Assembly (NCBI GenBank): GCA_964561005.1
Contig: CAZLNO010000058.1
Span: forward strand, 1-24,886
Reading direction: 5' to 3'
Origin: CAZLNO01 sp964561005
Lineage (GTDB): Bacteria > Pseudomonadota > Alphaproteobacteria > Kiloniellales > Rhodovibrionaceae
Length of the DNA stretch: 24,886 bases
Each line of letters opens with the position of its first letter. Positions within the stretch are counted from its first letter, which is position 1. Shown piece after piece: positions 6,643 to 14,428 of this stretch. Under the pieces are notes generated by a model. That model saw nothing but the letters and a program-made list of their open reading frames with translations. It was not told the origin of the DNA and ran no database searches. The position numbers and the translations under genes were made by a program.

Positions 6643-9303
6643 TCAAGCGCGCGGCGCCGAGTGCGCGCGCGCATCGGCCTCGCCCCCGGCCAGCCCGGCC
6701 ACCCGCGCCTGCAGCGCGGCGGCCAAGGCCCGCTTGTCGGCGCCGCCGGCCTCGGCCACAAGGTCTTGATAGGCGACGGGCCGGCCGAACCGGACACGCA
6801 CCGGATACGGACGCGGCAGCGTGGCCTGGCGGGGCATGGCCTCGAAGGCGCCGTCGATGTAACACGGCACGACCGTCGCCCCGGTCTCGTTCAGGATGTG
6901 GCCGATGCCGGGCATGAAGCGCTGCAGCCGGCCGTCGGGCGAGCGCCACTCCTCGGGGAACCAGACCAGGACGCGCCCGCGCCGCACGGCCTCGGCCGCC
7001 ACCGTCAGCGTGACGCCCGGCGCGCGGTCGTCGACCGGGAAAGCGTGGGCCAGGCGCGCGGCGAAGCGGCCGACGGCGCGGCCGAACACGCGCTCGCGGT
7101 CGCCGGCCCAGGTGGTTCGCGCCCACACCCCGCGCGGCAGCGCGGCGGCGAGGACGACGGGATCGATGTCGCTGACGTGATTGGCGGCCAGGATGAACGG
7201 CCCGCTTTGCGGCAGCTTGTCCGCGTCCTCGGCGCGCAGGCGGAACAGCAGGCGGCAGAGCCCCTTGACGACAGCGTGCGCCACGGCCGAGACGGCCCGC
7301 ATGCGTCCCGAAAGCGGCTCGAGCCAGCGCTCCGCTTCGGCGGTGAGCGCCGCCTGACGGTCGGCGGCACTGGTGGTCGTGGCGGTGGGCGCGGACTCCA
7401 CCTCCTGCAGCAGGTGGCGGACGGTAAGCGTGCGGCCGATGGCCTCCTCCGACAGCGCGATGCCGAAGCGCTCCTCGACCTCCATGCCAAGCTGCACCCA
7501 GGCCAGGGAATCGATGCCGAGGTCGAGCTGCGGGCTGGTGTCGAGGGAGAGCGTGCGGTCGGGGAACCTGGCCTGCAGCCAGTCGAATACCCGGCGCGCG
7601 CGGGGCTGCGCCAACAACGCCTCGTCCTCGTCCGACAGCTCGCCGGCGGCGGGCGCCTCGCCGCGCTCGGCGCGCTCGTAGATCGGCGGCAGCTTGTGGC
7701 GCTGGTACTTGCCCAGGTGGGTGCGGGGCAGCGGCTCGCGCGCGACGGCCCAGTCGCTCAGGCGCTTGTAGGCGGGCAGCCGCGGCGCCTGCTCGGCCAG
7801 GGCGACGCGGATGGCGTCGGCGATATTGACCGCGCTGCCGCGCAGGGCCTGCTCGTCCGGCACCACCAGGCCGACGAGCTGCCCATTGTGCTCCAGCACC
7901 GCGATCTCCCCGATCACGGGGCTGTCGGCATAGACCGCCTCGACTTCCTCGGGGGCGATATTCTTGCCGTCGGGCAGGACGATCATCTCCTTCACGCGCC
8001 CGACGATCCAGAGGTAGCCGTCGTCGTCCAGGTAGCCCAGGTCGCCGGTCCGGAACCAGCCGTCGCTGGTGAAGGCCTCGGCGTTGGCGTCCGGATTGTT
8101 GCGGTAACCGGGAAAGACGTTGGGTCCGCGAATCAGCACCTCGCCGTGGCCCCGGGCGTTCGGGGAGTCGATGCGCAGCTCCACGCCGGGCGCCGGCAGG
8201 CCGGCGCTGCCGATGCGGTTGCGCCCCGGCGGGTTGAAGGTGGAGATCGAGGCCGTCTCCACCAGGCCATAGCCGGAGAGCACCATCCAACCGAAGGCCT
8301 CCAGCGTCCTGGCGTCCGCCGCCTCCAGCTTGGCGCCGCCGGAGGCCAGCAGACGCAGTTTCGGCGCCAGGCGCTTGTGCAGCGGCCACAGCAGCGTGCG
8401 CCCCCAGCGCACCCCCAGGCGCCGGCGCAGCAGGCCAGAGAGCCGCAGCAGGCCGTACATCGCCTTCTCCACCGCCCCGCCGCCGCGCAGGCGCTGGCCG
8501 AGGCCGTCCGCCAGCGCGCTGTACAGGCGCGGCACGCCGACCACGATGGCGACCTCGCCCGCGGCCAGGGCCTGGCGGATCTGCGGCCCGCTGACGCCCG
8601 CCGGCAGCACGATGGTGGCGCCCACGATCAGGGGAATCAGCATGCCGACGATGAAGGGGTAGGAGTGGTGCAGCGGCAGCGGCAAAAGCACGCGGTCGCC
8701 GGCGTGCACCAGATCCTGCGCCAGGATGGCGCGCAGGTTGCCGACGAGGTTGCGGTGGGTCAGCGGCACGCCCTTGGGCGGTCCGGTGGTGCCCGAGGTG
8801 TAGAACAGCGAGGCGACGTCGTCCGGCGCGGCCGCGGGCAGTTCCGCGACGGGCTCGCCGTCCAGCCGGCCGATCGCGCGTGGATCGTCCGCTTCGCCGT
8901 CCAGCAGCCAGACCTCGGGGCCGTCTTCGGGAAGGTCGTCCAGGTGCGCGGTCACGGTGATGACGTGGCGGGCGCCGCTGTCGGCAAGCTGGCGCTGCAA
9001 GGCCTCGCGGCTGAGATCGCTGTCGAGCGAGACCGCCGCGCCGCCGGCGAACAGCAGCCCCAGGCGGGCGACGATCCAGGCCGGGCTGTTCGGCGCGTAG
9101 ATCCCCACGAACTCGCCGGGCTCAAGGCCCCGCGCCCGCAATCCGGCGGCCAGGCGGCGCCCGCGGTCGTCCAGCTCGCGGTAGCTCAGGCGCTCGGGGG
9201 TGCCGTCGTCGCGGAAGGCGAGCACGGCGGGACGCGTGCCGCCGTCGGCCAGGGTGCCGAGCAGCTCAAGGAGCGTGTCGCCGGCGACGTCGGGCGTGCG
9301 CAT
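6643..9303 (-). CDS. Acyl-activating enzyme - acyl carrier domain - PlsC acyltransferase fusion
   Basis: An 886-residue three-domain protein. Residues 1-540 form an AMP-dependent acyl ligase with FYTSGTTGPPKGVPLTH (167-183), GYGLVETAS (344-352), GWFRTGDLGYL (415-425) and the catalytic Lys532 in THLGKYQRHK. Residues 565-635 are a phosphopantetheine carrier with Ser599 in LGIDSLAWVQL. Residues 660-850 are a PlsC/LPLAT acyltransferase with the HX4D site NHVSDID (His709, Asp714). Its second block reads FPEEWRS where FPEGTRS is usual, and a VPCYIDGAF block follows. The likely job is to activate a fatty acid, load it on the built-in carrier and pass it to a lysophospholipid or other acceptor, like Aas with the domain order reversed. 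It starts seven bases after the slipin stop, in one operon with NfeD. Substrate and acceptor are unknown. Confidence 0.9.
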   Translation of the reverse strand: MRTPDVAGDTLLELLGTLADGGTRPAVLAFRDDGTPERLSYRELDDRGRRLAAGLRARGLEPGEFVGIYAPNSPAWIVARLGLLFAGGAAVSLDSDLSREALQRQLADSGARHVITVTAHLDDLPEDGPEVWLLDGEADDPRAIGRLDGEPVAELPAAAPDDVASLFYTSGTTGPPKGVPLTHRNLVGNLRAILAQDLVHAGDRVLLPLPLHHSYPFIVGMLIPLIVGATIVLPAGVSGPQIRQALAAGEVAIVVGVPRLYSALADGLGQRLRGGGAVEKAMYGLLRLSGLLRRRLGVRWGRTLLWPLHKRLAPKLRLLASGGAKLEAADARTLEAFGWMVLSGYGLVETASISTFNPPGRNRIGSAGLPAPGVELRIDSPNARGHGEVLIRGPNVFPGYRNNPDANAEAFTSDGWFRTGDLGYLDDDGYLWIVGRVKEMIVLPDGKNIAPEEVEAVYADSPVIGEIAVLEHNGQLVGLVVPDEQALRGSAVNIADAIRVALAEQAPRLPAYKRLSDWAVAREPLPRTHLGKYQRHKLPPIYERAERGEAPAAGELSDEDEALLAQPRARRVFDWLQARFPDRTLSLDTSPQLDLGIDSLAWVQLGMEVEERFGIALSEEAIGRTLTVRHLLQEVESAPTATTTSAADRQAALTAEAERWLEPLSGRMRAVSAVAHAVVKGLCRLLFRLRAEDADKLPQSGPFILAANHVSDIDPVVLAAALPRGVWARTTWAGDRERVFGRAVGRFAARLAHAFPVDDRAPGVTLTVAAEAVRRGRVLVWFPEEWRSPDGRLQRFMPGIGHILNETGATVVPCYIDGAFEAMPRQATLPRPYPVRVRFGRPVAYQDLVAEAGGADKRALAAALQARVAGLAGGEADARAHSAPRA

Positions 9304-9310
9304 GCCGGCC

Positions 9311-10084
9311 TCACCCGCCGGACGCGCCTCCGCCGACCTTGGCCTTGAGGCCCTGCAGCAGGTCGATGGGCACGGGGAAGACGATCGTGGAGTTCTTGTC
9401 GCCGGCGATGTCCTGCAATGCCGACAGATAGCGAAGCTGCATCGCCTGCGGCTCCTTGGCCAGCGCGTTGGCGGCCTCGACCAGCTTTTGCGCGGCCTGT
9501 TGCTCGCCCTCGGCGTTGATGATCTTGGCGCGGCGCACGCGCTCCGCCTCGGCCTGCTTGGCGATGGCGCGGACCATGGATTCGTCGATGTCCACGTGCT
9601 TGATCTCGACGTTGGAGACCTTGATCCCCCAGCGGTCGGTCTGGGCGTCCAGGATTTCCTGGATGTCGCGGTTCAGCTTGTCGCGCTCGGCGAGCATCTC
9701 ATCCAGGTCGTGCTTGCCCAGGACCGAACGCAGCGTCGTCTGGGCCAGCTCGCTGGTGGCGCGCTGGAAGTTCTCCACCTCGAGGATCGCCTTCTCGGGG
9801 TCGACGACGCGGAAGTAGATGACCGCGTTCACCTTCACCGAGACGTTGTCCTGGCTGATCACGTCCTGGCTGGGCACGTCCTGCGTGATGGTGCGCAGGT
9901 CCACGCGCACGAGCTGCTGGACCACCGGGATGACGATCTGGAAGCCCGGTCCGCGCACCCCGGTGAAGCGGCCGAGGGTGAACATCACCCCGCGCTCGTA
10001 CTCGCGCAGGATGTAGATCGCCGCCGCCAGGAAGCCGAGCAGCAGCGCCGCGATCACGAGGGCCACGATAAGGTTGGCGATCAT
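9311..10084 (-). CDS. Slipin (SPFH/stomatin-like membrane scaffold protein)
   Basis: Membrane-anchored SPFH protein that forms large ring or cage assemblies and organises membrane domains with its NfeD partner. It has 257 residues. An N-terminal hydrophobic anchor covers residues 3-26. The SPFH domain begins REYERGVMFTLGRF, with the slipin signature SQDNVSVKVNAVIYFRVVDP (77-96). A coiled helical stretch rich in Ala/Glu (AKQAEAERVRRAKIINAEGE) precedes the C-terminal STIVFPVP segment. ATG 10084 overlaps the nfeD stop (ATGA); a longer frame upstream is only nfeD read in another frame. Slipin next to an NfeD1b protease is a widely conserved pair, distinct from the flotillin/NfeD and HflK/HflC pairs. 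Confidence 0.93.
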   Translation of the reverse strand: MIANLIVALVIAALLLGFLAAAIYILREYERGVMFTLGRFTGVRGPGFQIVIPVVQQLVRVDLRTITQDVPSQDVISQDNVSVKVNAVIYFRVVDPEKAILEVENFQRATSELAQTTLRSVLGKHDLDEMLAERDKLNRDIQEILDAQTDRWGIKVSNVEIKHVDIDESMVRAIAKQAEAERVRRAKIINAEGEQQAAQKLVEAANALAKEPQAMQLRYLSALQDIAGDKNSTIVFPVPIDLLQGLKAKVGGGASGG

Positions 10085-11577
10085 CCGCTCTCTCCCGCCG
10101 TTTTCGATTCCGGAGTCCGCGCCGCCGGGGCGACGGTCAGGGTGAGGCCCGTCGCCGCGACGACGCGCACCTGCGTGCCGGGGTCCAACGCCGCCGGCCC
10201 CTCGGCGTTCCACAGTTCGCCGTTCAGCCACACCCGGCCGCGTCCGCCCGTCCAGCTATCCACCTTTGCCGTCCGGCCCACCAGGGTCTCCTCGCCGGTG
10301 GCGACGGGGCGGCGCTGCGCGCGCACCAGATAGCCGATCAGGAGCACCAGCACGGCGCCGGTCAGCGCGGTCACGCCGACGACCGTCCAGATGGACAATT
10401 CGAAGGCGGGTGTGCCGGTGTCGAACAGGATCGTCGCGCCCAGGGCGAAGGCGGCCAGCCCGCCGATCCCCAGCGCCCCGAAGGAGGGGACGAAGGCCTC
10501 GGCGGTCATGAAGGCGATGCCGAGCGCCAGCAGCGCCAGTCCGGCGTAGTTCACCGGCAGCACGTTGAGCGCGTAGAGGCCGATCATCAGGCAGATGGCG
10601 CCCAGCACGCCAGGCACCCCCACGCCGGGGTTGGACAGCTCGAAGATCAGGCCGTAGACGCCCAGCATCATGAAGATGAAGGCGACGTTGGGATTGGTCA
10701 GCAGCGCCAGCAGCTCGTCGCGCCAGTCGGGCGGCGCCTCCTCCACCCGCGCCCCGGCGGTGCTCAGCGTGACCTCGCGCTCTTCCAGCTCCACCCGGCG
10801 GCCGTCGATGCGTTCGAGCAGCTCCGGGATATCGGCGGCCTTGAGGTCGACGACGTTCCGGGCCACGGCCTCGTCCACCGTCAGCGTCGCCGCCTCCCGC
10901 ACCGCCTTCTCGGCCCAGTCCGCGTTGCGTCCGCGCAGCTCGGCCAGCGCCCGGATATAGGCCGCGGCGTCGTTGACGGCCTTGGCGGTCTTGGCGTCCT
11001 TCGGCGCGTCACCTTCGCCCCGGGGCTCGCCGCCGGCCTGCTCGCCTTCCGTGCCGTCCGTGTCGGGCGCGCCGCCGTCGGAGCCGGGCTGGGAATCCCC
11101 CTCGCCGCCGCCGGGCAGGGGCGAGCCGCCGCCGCCGCCAAGCTGCACCGGCGTGGCGGCGCCCAGCGTCGTGCCGGGCGCCATCGCGGCGACGTGGCTG
11201 GCATAGAGGATGTAGGTGCCGGCGCTGGCCGCCCGCGCCCCGCGCGGCGCGACGAAGGTGGCCACGGGCACGGGCGAGGCCAGGATGGCGTGGATGATCT
11301 CGCGCATGCTGGCGCTGAGGCCGCCCGGCGTGTCCATGCGGATGATGACGATGCCCGCCCCCTTCGCGGCGGCCTCCTCCAGGCCGTCGGTCAGGTAGCC
11401 CGCGGTCGCGGGGCCGATCGCGCCCTCCACCTGCAGCACCACGGCCACCGGGGGCGCGGCCGATGTGACGCCCTCCGCGGCCCCGGTCGTGCCGGCCGCG
11501 ACGATGGCCGCGGCGACCGCCAACGCGGCGGGAATGGCACGCAGGCGTCGGATGAAGGCAAGAGACCGCTGGCCCAT
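10081..11577 (-). CDS. NfeD1b membrane serine protease (ClpP-class), slipin partner
   Basis: Long-form NfeD protein, 498 residues: signal or anchor helix 14-34, ClpP-like protease domain about 42-265, four or five membrane helices 298-418, and a C-terminal OB-fold domain 425-482 (VGRTAKVDSWTGGRGRVWLN). In archaeal homologues the protease uses a Ser/Lys dyad and cleaves the hydrophobic C terminus of the slipin. Here the matching residues are Ser118 in RAASAGTYI and Lys199 in KTAKAVNDAAAYIRALAE. The typical RGRNADWAEKAVREA follows. The loop between the two catalytic residues carries an insert rich in Gly, Asp, Glu and Pro (about 147-193), longer than usual. ATG 11577 gives a sensible N-terminal signal; longer frames run through the upstream hairpin. 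It is the first gene of the nfeD-slipin-acyl ligase operon. Confidence 0.92.
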   Translation of the reverse strand: MGQRSLAFIRRLRAIPAALAVAAAIVAAGTTGAAEGVTSAAPPVAVVLQVEGAIGPATAGYLTDGLEEAAAKGAGIVIIRMDTPGGLSASMREIIHAILASPVPVATFVAPRGARAASAGTYILYASHVAAMAPGTTLGAATPVQLGGGGGSPLPGGGEGDSQPGSDGGAPDTDGTEGEQAGGEPRGEGDAPKDAKTAKAVNDAAAYIRALAELRGRNADWAEKAVREAATLTVDEAVARNVVDLKAADIPELLERIDGRRVELEEREVTLSTAGARVEEAPPDWRDELLALLTNPNVAFIFMMLGVYGLIFELSNPGVGVPGVLGAICLMIGLYALNVLPVNYAGLALLALGIAFMTAEAFVPSFGALGIGGLAAFALGATILFDTGTPAFELSIWTVVGVTALTGAVLVLLIGYLVRAQRRPVATGEETLVGRTAKVDSWTGGRGRVWLNGELWNAEGPAALDPGTQVRVVAATGLTLTVAPAARTPESKTAGESG

Positions 11578-11594
11578 GCCTTCAAGGTAAGCGT

Positions 11595-11670
11595 CGTGGC
11601 GGGTTTGGCAAAGCTTTGCGATGCCGCGCCCGCCACGATGGATCAACGCTGGAGATGGTGTCAGCGTTGA
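11595..11670. other. Two hairpins between the small unknown gene and nfeD
   Basis: A perfect 9-base inverted repeat, TCAACGCTG (11643-11651) and CAGCGTTGA (11662-11670), overlaps the stop of the small gene. A second pair, CGTGGCGGG (11595-11603) and CCCGCCACG (11629-11637), encloses the palindrome GCAAAGCTTTGC (11608-11619). On the minus strand both are transcribed just before nfeD. They could end transcription of the small gene or form a leader structure. There is no clear T tract. Confidence 0.4.
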
Positions 11671-11876
11671 AGATGCCGGCCGTCGTGGAGCTTGCGGATG
11701 CGCGCGGCAAGGTCCGACATTTCGGTCGACATGCGGCGGTCCACGGCCTGGGCGGCGATCGATTGAAGCCGCCGCCAGGCCTCGTGCAGCGGTCCGGTGT
11801 CCGGATGGACCGCGGCGAGACTGACCACCTGCCCGTCGGGGATATGGCTCCCGTGGGCCCTCTCTTCCTTCATCAT
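11661..11876 (-). CDS. Small hypothetical protein
   Basis: A 71-residue soluble protein rich in charged residues and mostly helical by appearance, with EAWRRLQSIAAQAVDRRM and SDLAARIRKLHDG in the C-terminal half. Start 11876 is the first of two adjacent ATGs. It is preceded by AGGGAGA on the coding strand at normal distance, which supports translation. No domain is recognised. It lies 83 bases upstream of nfeD, separated by hairpins, and is divergent from the CBS gene across a 367-base gap. Confidence 0.5.
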   Translation of the reverse strand: MMKEERAHGSHIPDGQVVSLAAVHPDTGPLHEAWRRLQSIAAQAVDRRMSTEMSDLAARIRKLHDGRHLQR

Positions 11877-12243
11877 CGCAAGTCTCCCTGCCGATGATGG
11901 CCTCCCGAGCCAGGTATCATGGACGATGCCGGCACAAAACGAAAGCCCTTTCTGGTCTTCCTCCGACACCAATTATCAACCCTGAAGGGATAGAGTGCGA
12001 GACTGGGGCGTCTCTGGTTCGCACGCTTGTGCCGAGGCGCCTGGGCGTCCGCCACATCCGACGGGCGTGATCCAGCCGTCGACCGGATCCTTCGGCAATT
12101 CCCTGAATGGCGCGACAAGCGCTGGCACGGCGCACGCCCCTTATGGTAAACTTAATAGTCGGTAAACAAAGTTCGCGTGCGACAGCTAGGCTTCCATCGT
12201 GTAGCCCCTGTCGGGATGGCCGCAGCTTGACGGAGGCATGGCC
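11877..12243. promoter_or_regulatory. Divergent intergenic region with GGTAAAC direct repeat resembling a CtrA box
   Basis: This 367-base gap separates two divergent genes and is less GC-rich than its surroundings near 11930-12000 and 12140-12190. It holds a direct repeat GGTAAAC (12145-12151 and 12161-12167, 16-base period). Between them, TTAA (12152-12155), seven bases and TAAAC (12163-12167) differ by one base from the CtrA consensus TTAA-N7-TTAAC. On the other strand TTTACCAT is one base from the half-site TTAACCAT. It lies about 77 bases before the CBS gene start, a plausible promoter position. No convincing sigma-70 boxes were found, and I see no gene in this stretch. Confidence 0.35.
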
Positions 12244-12672
12244 ATGCAGGTCTCTCAGATTTTGCAGTCGAAGGGCGGCGCGATCACGACGGTCGCGCCG
12301 GACACGCCGATCCTGGATATCGCGAAGCTGCTGAAGGAGAAGGGGATCGGCGCCGTGGTGGTGCTGGACGGCGACGAGCGCATCGCCGGCATCCTCTCCG
12401 AGCGGGATATCGTGCGCTCCCTGGCCGACCACGGCGAGACGCTGGCCAAGCGGACGGCCGCCGACCTCATGACCCGCGAGGTGGAGACCTGCAAGCCGAG
12501 CCAGACGGTCACGGACGTCATGCGCATGATGACGGAGAAGCGCTTCCGCCACGTGCCGGTCGTGGACAAGGGCAAGCTGGTCGGGATCATCTCGATCGGT
12601 GACGCGGTCAAGGCGCGCATCGAGGACCTGGAGTACGAGGCCAACGCGCTGCACAGCTTCATCACGCAGTAG
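12244..12672 (+). CDS. Two-CBS-domain protein
   Basis: A 142-residue protein made almost entirely of two CBS domains, about residues 8-62 and 76-130, forming one Bateman module that normally senses adenine nucleotides such as AMP, ATP or NAD. Typical motifs are GIGAVVVLDGDERIAGILSERD in the first domain and RFRHVPVVDKGKLVGIISIGD in the second. Stand-alone CBS proteins of this type are common in alphaproteobacteria and their partners are mostly unknown. GGAGG at 12232-12236 is seven bases from ATG 12244 but only one base from ATG 12238, which decides the start. It is convergent with the lipid transport operon, with 14 bases between stops. The upstream region has a CtrA-box-like site. Confidence 0.9.
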   Translation: MQVSQILQSKGGAITTVAPDTPILDIAKLLKEKGIGAVVVLDGDERIAGILSERDIVRSLADHGETLAKRTAADLMTREVETCKPSQTVTDVMRMMTEKRFRHVPVVDKGKLVGIISIGDAVKARIEDLEYEANALHSFITQ

Positions 12673-12686
12673 CGGGCTTGTCGGGC

Positions 12687-13325
12687 TCAGCTTGCGGTTG
12701 CGTCGCGCCGGGCGGCCTCGGCGAGGTCGTCCAGGAAACGCGCGGCGAGGTCGGTCAGCGCGGCCTGGAAGGCGGTGACCGCGCTGGCCACCGTGGACTG
12801 GTCCGTGCGCTGCTCGCCCCTGTAGGTCTCCAGCAGCAGCAGCCGGCCATCCCGGTCGCGCAGCAGGCCGAGTTCCAGCGCCACCTTCACGACCGGCGGG
12901 CGGGCCTCGGGCTCGTACTGCAGCCGCTTCACCTTGCCCACCAGGCGATAGTCGGGGATCTGGCGTAGTTCGGGCGTGACGACCCGCGCCGCCACCCCGG
13001 CGGTGCGCAGCGCCGCCACGAAGGCATCCTGGAGCATCAACGCGGGCGCCTCGGCCCAGTAGTGATAGTTGTACTGGCGCAGCGCCGGACCCGCCGTCCG
13101 GAAGATGACGGGACGCTGGGCGAGCAAGCCATCGGCGTCGAAGCGCGCCACCTCGAGCGTGCCTTCCAGAAGCGGCGTGCCGTAGCGCCGCCCCGGATCC
13201 TCCAGCTCCAGGCGGTAGAAGCTGTCGGGCGGCGGCGCCTCGGCGCTCGCGCAGCCGGCCAGCAGCAGGGCCAGCAACAGGGGCGCGACGCGCCGGAACC
13301 CGTTGCGGCGGCGCGGGGCCGGCAT
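12687..13325 (-). CDS. ABC-type transport auxiliary lipoprotein (PqiC-like)
   Basis: Probable outer membrane lipoprotein of the ABC-transport auxiliary family, to which PqiC belongs. It would anchor or receive lipid from the MCE protein encoded upstream. It has 212 residues. A Lys/Arg-rich start is followed by the lipobox LLAGC (Cys near residue 25) and then APPPDSFYRLELEDPG, matching the family's FYRL motif. The middle has QYNYHYWAEAPALMLQDAF and a C-terminal helical region ends the protein. The aspartate inner-membrane retention signal at +2 is absent (Cys-Ala-Ser), which fits the outer membrane. ATG 13325 is chosen for its ribosome binding site GGAG eight bases upstream; a GTG at 13331 overlaps the mlaD stop and is an alternative. 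It is the last gene of the seven-gene operon. Confidence 0.85.
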   Translation of the reverse strand: MPAPRRRNGFRRVAPLLLALLLAGCASAEAPPPDSFYRLELEDPGRRYGTPLLEGTLEVARFDADGLLAQRPVIFRTAGPALRQYNYHYWAEAPALMLQDAFVAALRTAGVAARVVTPELRQIPDYRLVGKVKRLQYEPEARPPVVKVALELGLLRDRDGRLLLLETYRGEQRTDQSTVASAVTAFQAALTDLAARFLDDLAEAARRDATAS

Positions 13326-13327
13326 GG

Positions 13328-14383
13328 TCACTGCTCCGCCGCCGGAGCGCCGCCGCCGCGCAGCAGCAGGCTGGGGTTCTGACGGATCTGGCGCGCGAAT
13401 TCCTGCATGTTCCGGCTGGTGCTCTCCAGGTTGTAGGTGATCGCGTCCACCCGCCGCGCGACCGCGCCGAGCGTGTAGCGCAGGTCCTGGACGCTCTGGT
13501 TCACCGGCTTGCGGTTTTCCGCCAGGATGTCGTCCATCGTTCGCATCAGGGTGTCGACGCGCGCACGGGTTTGCCGCAATTCCTTCGCGAGGCCCACGAA
13601 CTCGCCCGAGAAGCTTTGCAGGTTCGCCAGCGTGGTGGCGAAGCGCTCGCGGTTCTCGGCGTTCAACAGACCCTCGTTCAGCCCCGCCGCGGCCTGTTCC
13701 AGGTTGGCCAGGGTGTTGCGAAGACGGGTCAGCGATTCCTCGCCGAGCAGTTCCCGGTTCAGCGTGCGCGACACTTCGCCCAGGTTGCTGGAAACCCGCG
13801 GCGTCGTCTCGGCCAGGGCGCCGGAGGCGGTCTCCAGGTCACCGGCGACTCGGGGCAGGGTTTCCGCGATCACCTTGTTGATGATCTCCGCCGTGGCGTT
13901 CAGCTTTTGCAGCAGCGGCCCGACGCCCTCGCGGCTGAGCGTGTTGATCTCGCCCGCCAGATTCGAAACCGCGGCCATGACGTCGTCGGAGCGGCCGGCC
14001 GGGATGCGGGCGCCGGGAGCCAGCGCTTCGCCGCCGTCGCCGCCGCTGATTTCGATGCTCACCCCGCCCAGAAGGCTGGAGGAGGTGATCGCCGCGCGGC
14101 TGTCGGCGGGGAGGGGAAAGTCCTGGTCGACCGCCATCTCGACCTTGAAGGTGATCGCCTCCCCCTCGGTCCGCGGCACCACCCGCTCGACCTGGCCGAC
14201 CGGATAGCCCTCGAAGCGCACCTGCGTGCCGAATTTCACGCCGGCGACATTGTCGTAGACGGTGAAGTAGCTGGTCGTCGCCCCGGTGCGTCCGCTGAGC
14301 AGCGTGACCGCCACGACCAGGCCGGCCACCACCAGGATCACGAAGGCGCCGACGGCGATGTAGTTGATGCGGTTGCTGCGCAT
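13328..14383 (-). CDS. mlaD: MlaD-type MCE-domain protein with long helical tail
   Basis: Periplasmic lipid-binding subunit of an MCE transporter, anchored in the inner membrane; MCE domains form hexameric rings that carry phospholipid between membranes. It has 351 residues, much longer than the 183-residue E. coli MlaD. One membrane helix covers residues 9-30. The single MCE domain, about 37-114, includes GVKFGTQVRFEGYPVGQV and the pore-loop SSSLLGGVSIEIS. A long, nearly all-helical tail runs from about 130 to 340, with repeated L-x-x-x-L spacing and conserved RQIRQNPSLLLRG at the end. Such a tail could form a tube across the periplasm, as proposed for PqiB-like and mycobacterial Mce proteins. 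The terminal NPSLLLRG motif is common in MCE proteins paired with an auxiliary lipoprotein. It overlaps or abuts the lipoprotein gene. Confidence 0.92.
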   Translation of the reverse strand: MRSNRINYIAVGAFVILVVAGLVVAVTLLSGRTGATTSYFTVYDNVAGVKFGTQVRFEGYPVGQVERVVPRTEGEAITFKVEMAVDQDFPLPADSRAAITSSSLLGGVSIEISGGDGGEALAPGARIPAGRSDDVMAAVSNLAGEINTLSREGVGPLLQKLNATAEIINKVIAETLPRVAGDLETASGALAETTPRVSSNLGEVSRTLNRELLGEESLTRLRNTLANLEQAAAGLNEGLLNAENRERFATTLANLQSFSGEFVGLAKELRQTRARVDTLMRTMDDILAENRKPVNQSVQDLRYTLGAVARRVDAITYNLESTSRNMQEFARQIRQNPSLLLRGGGAPAAEQ

Positions 14384-14428
14384 GGGCCTCGCTGTCCCAA
14401 CGGGCGGTCCGGGACCGCTCCGGTTCGC

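Noticed and set aside
6122..8389. A 755-codon minus-strand frame overlapping the acyl-ligase and Rpn genes
   Set aside because: It is another reading frame of the same strand, made of Arg/Ala/Pro-rich sequence; stop-free length is due to GC content.
6661..9348. An 895-codon plus-strand frame opposite the acyl-ligase fusion
   Set aside because: No domain, and Arg/Gly/Gln/His-rich composition. The minus-strand gene has full AMP-ligase, carrier and PlsC motifs.
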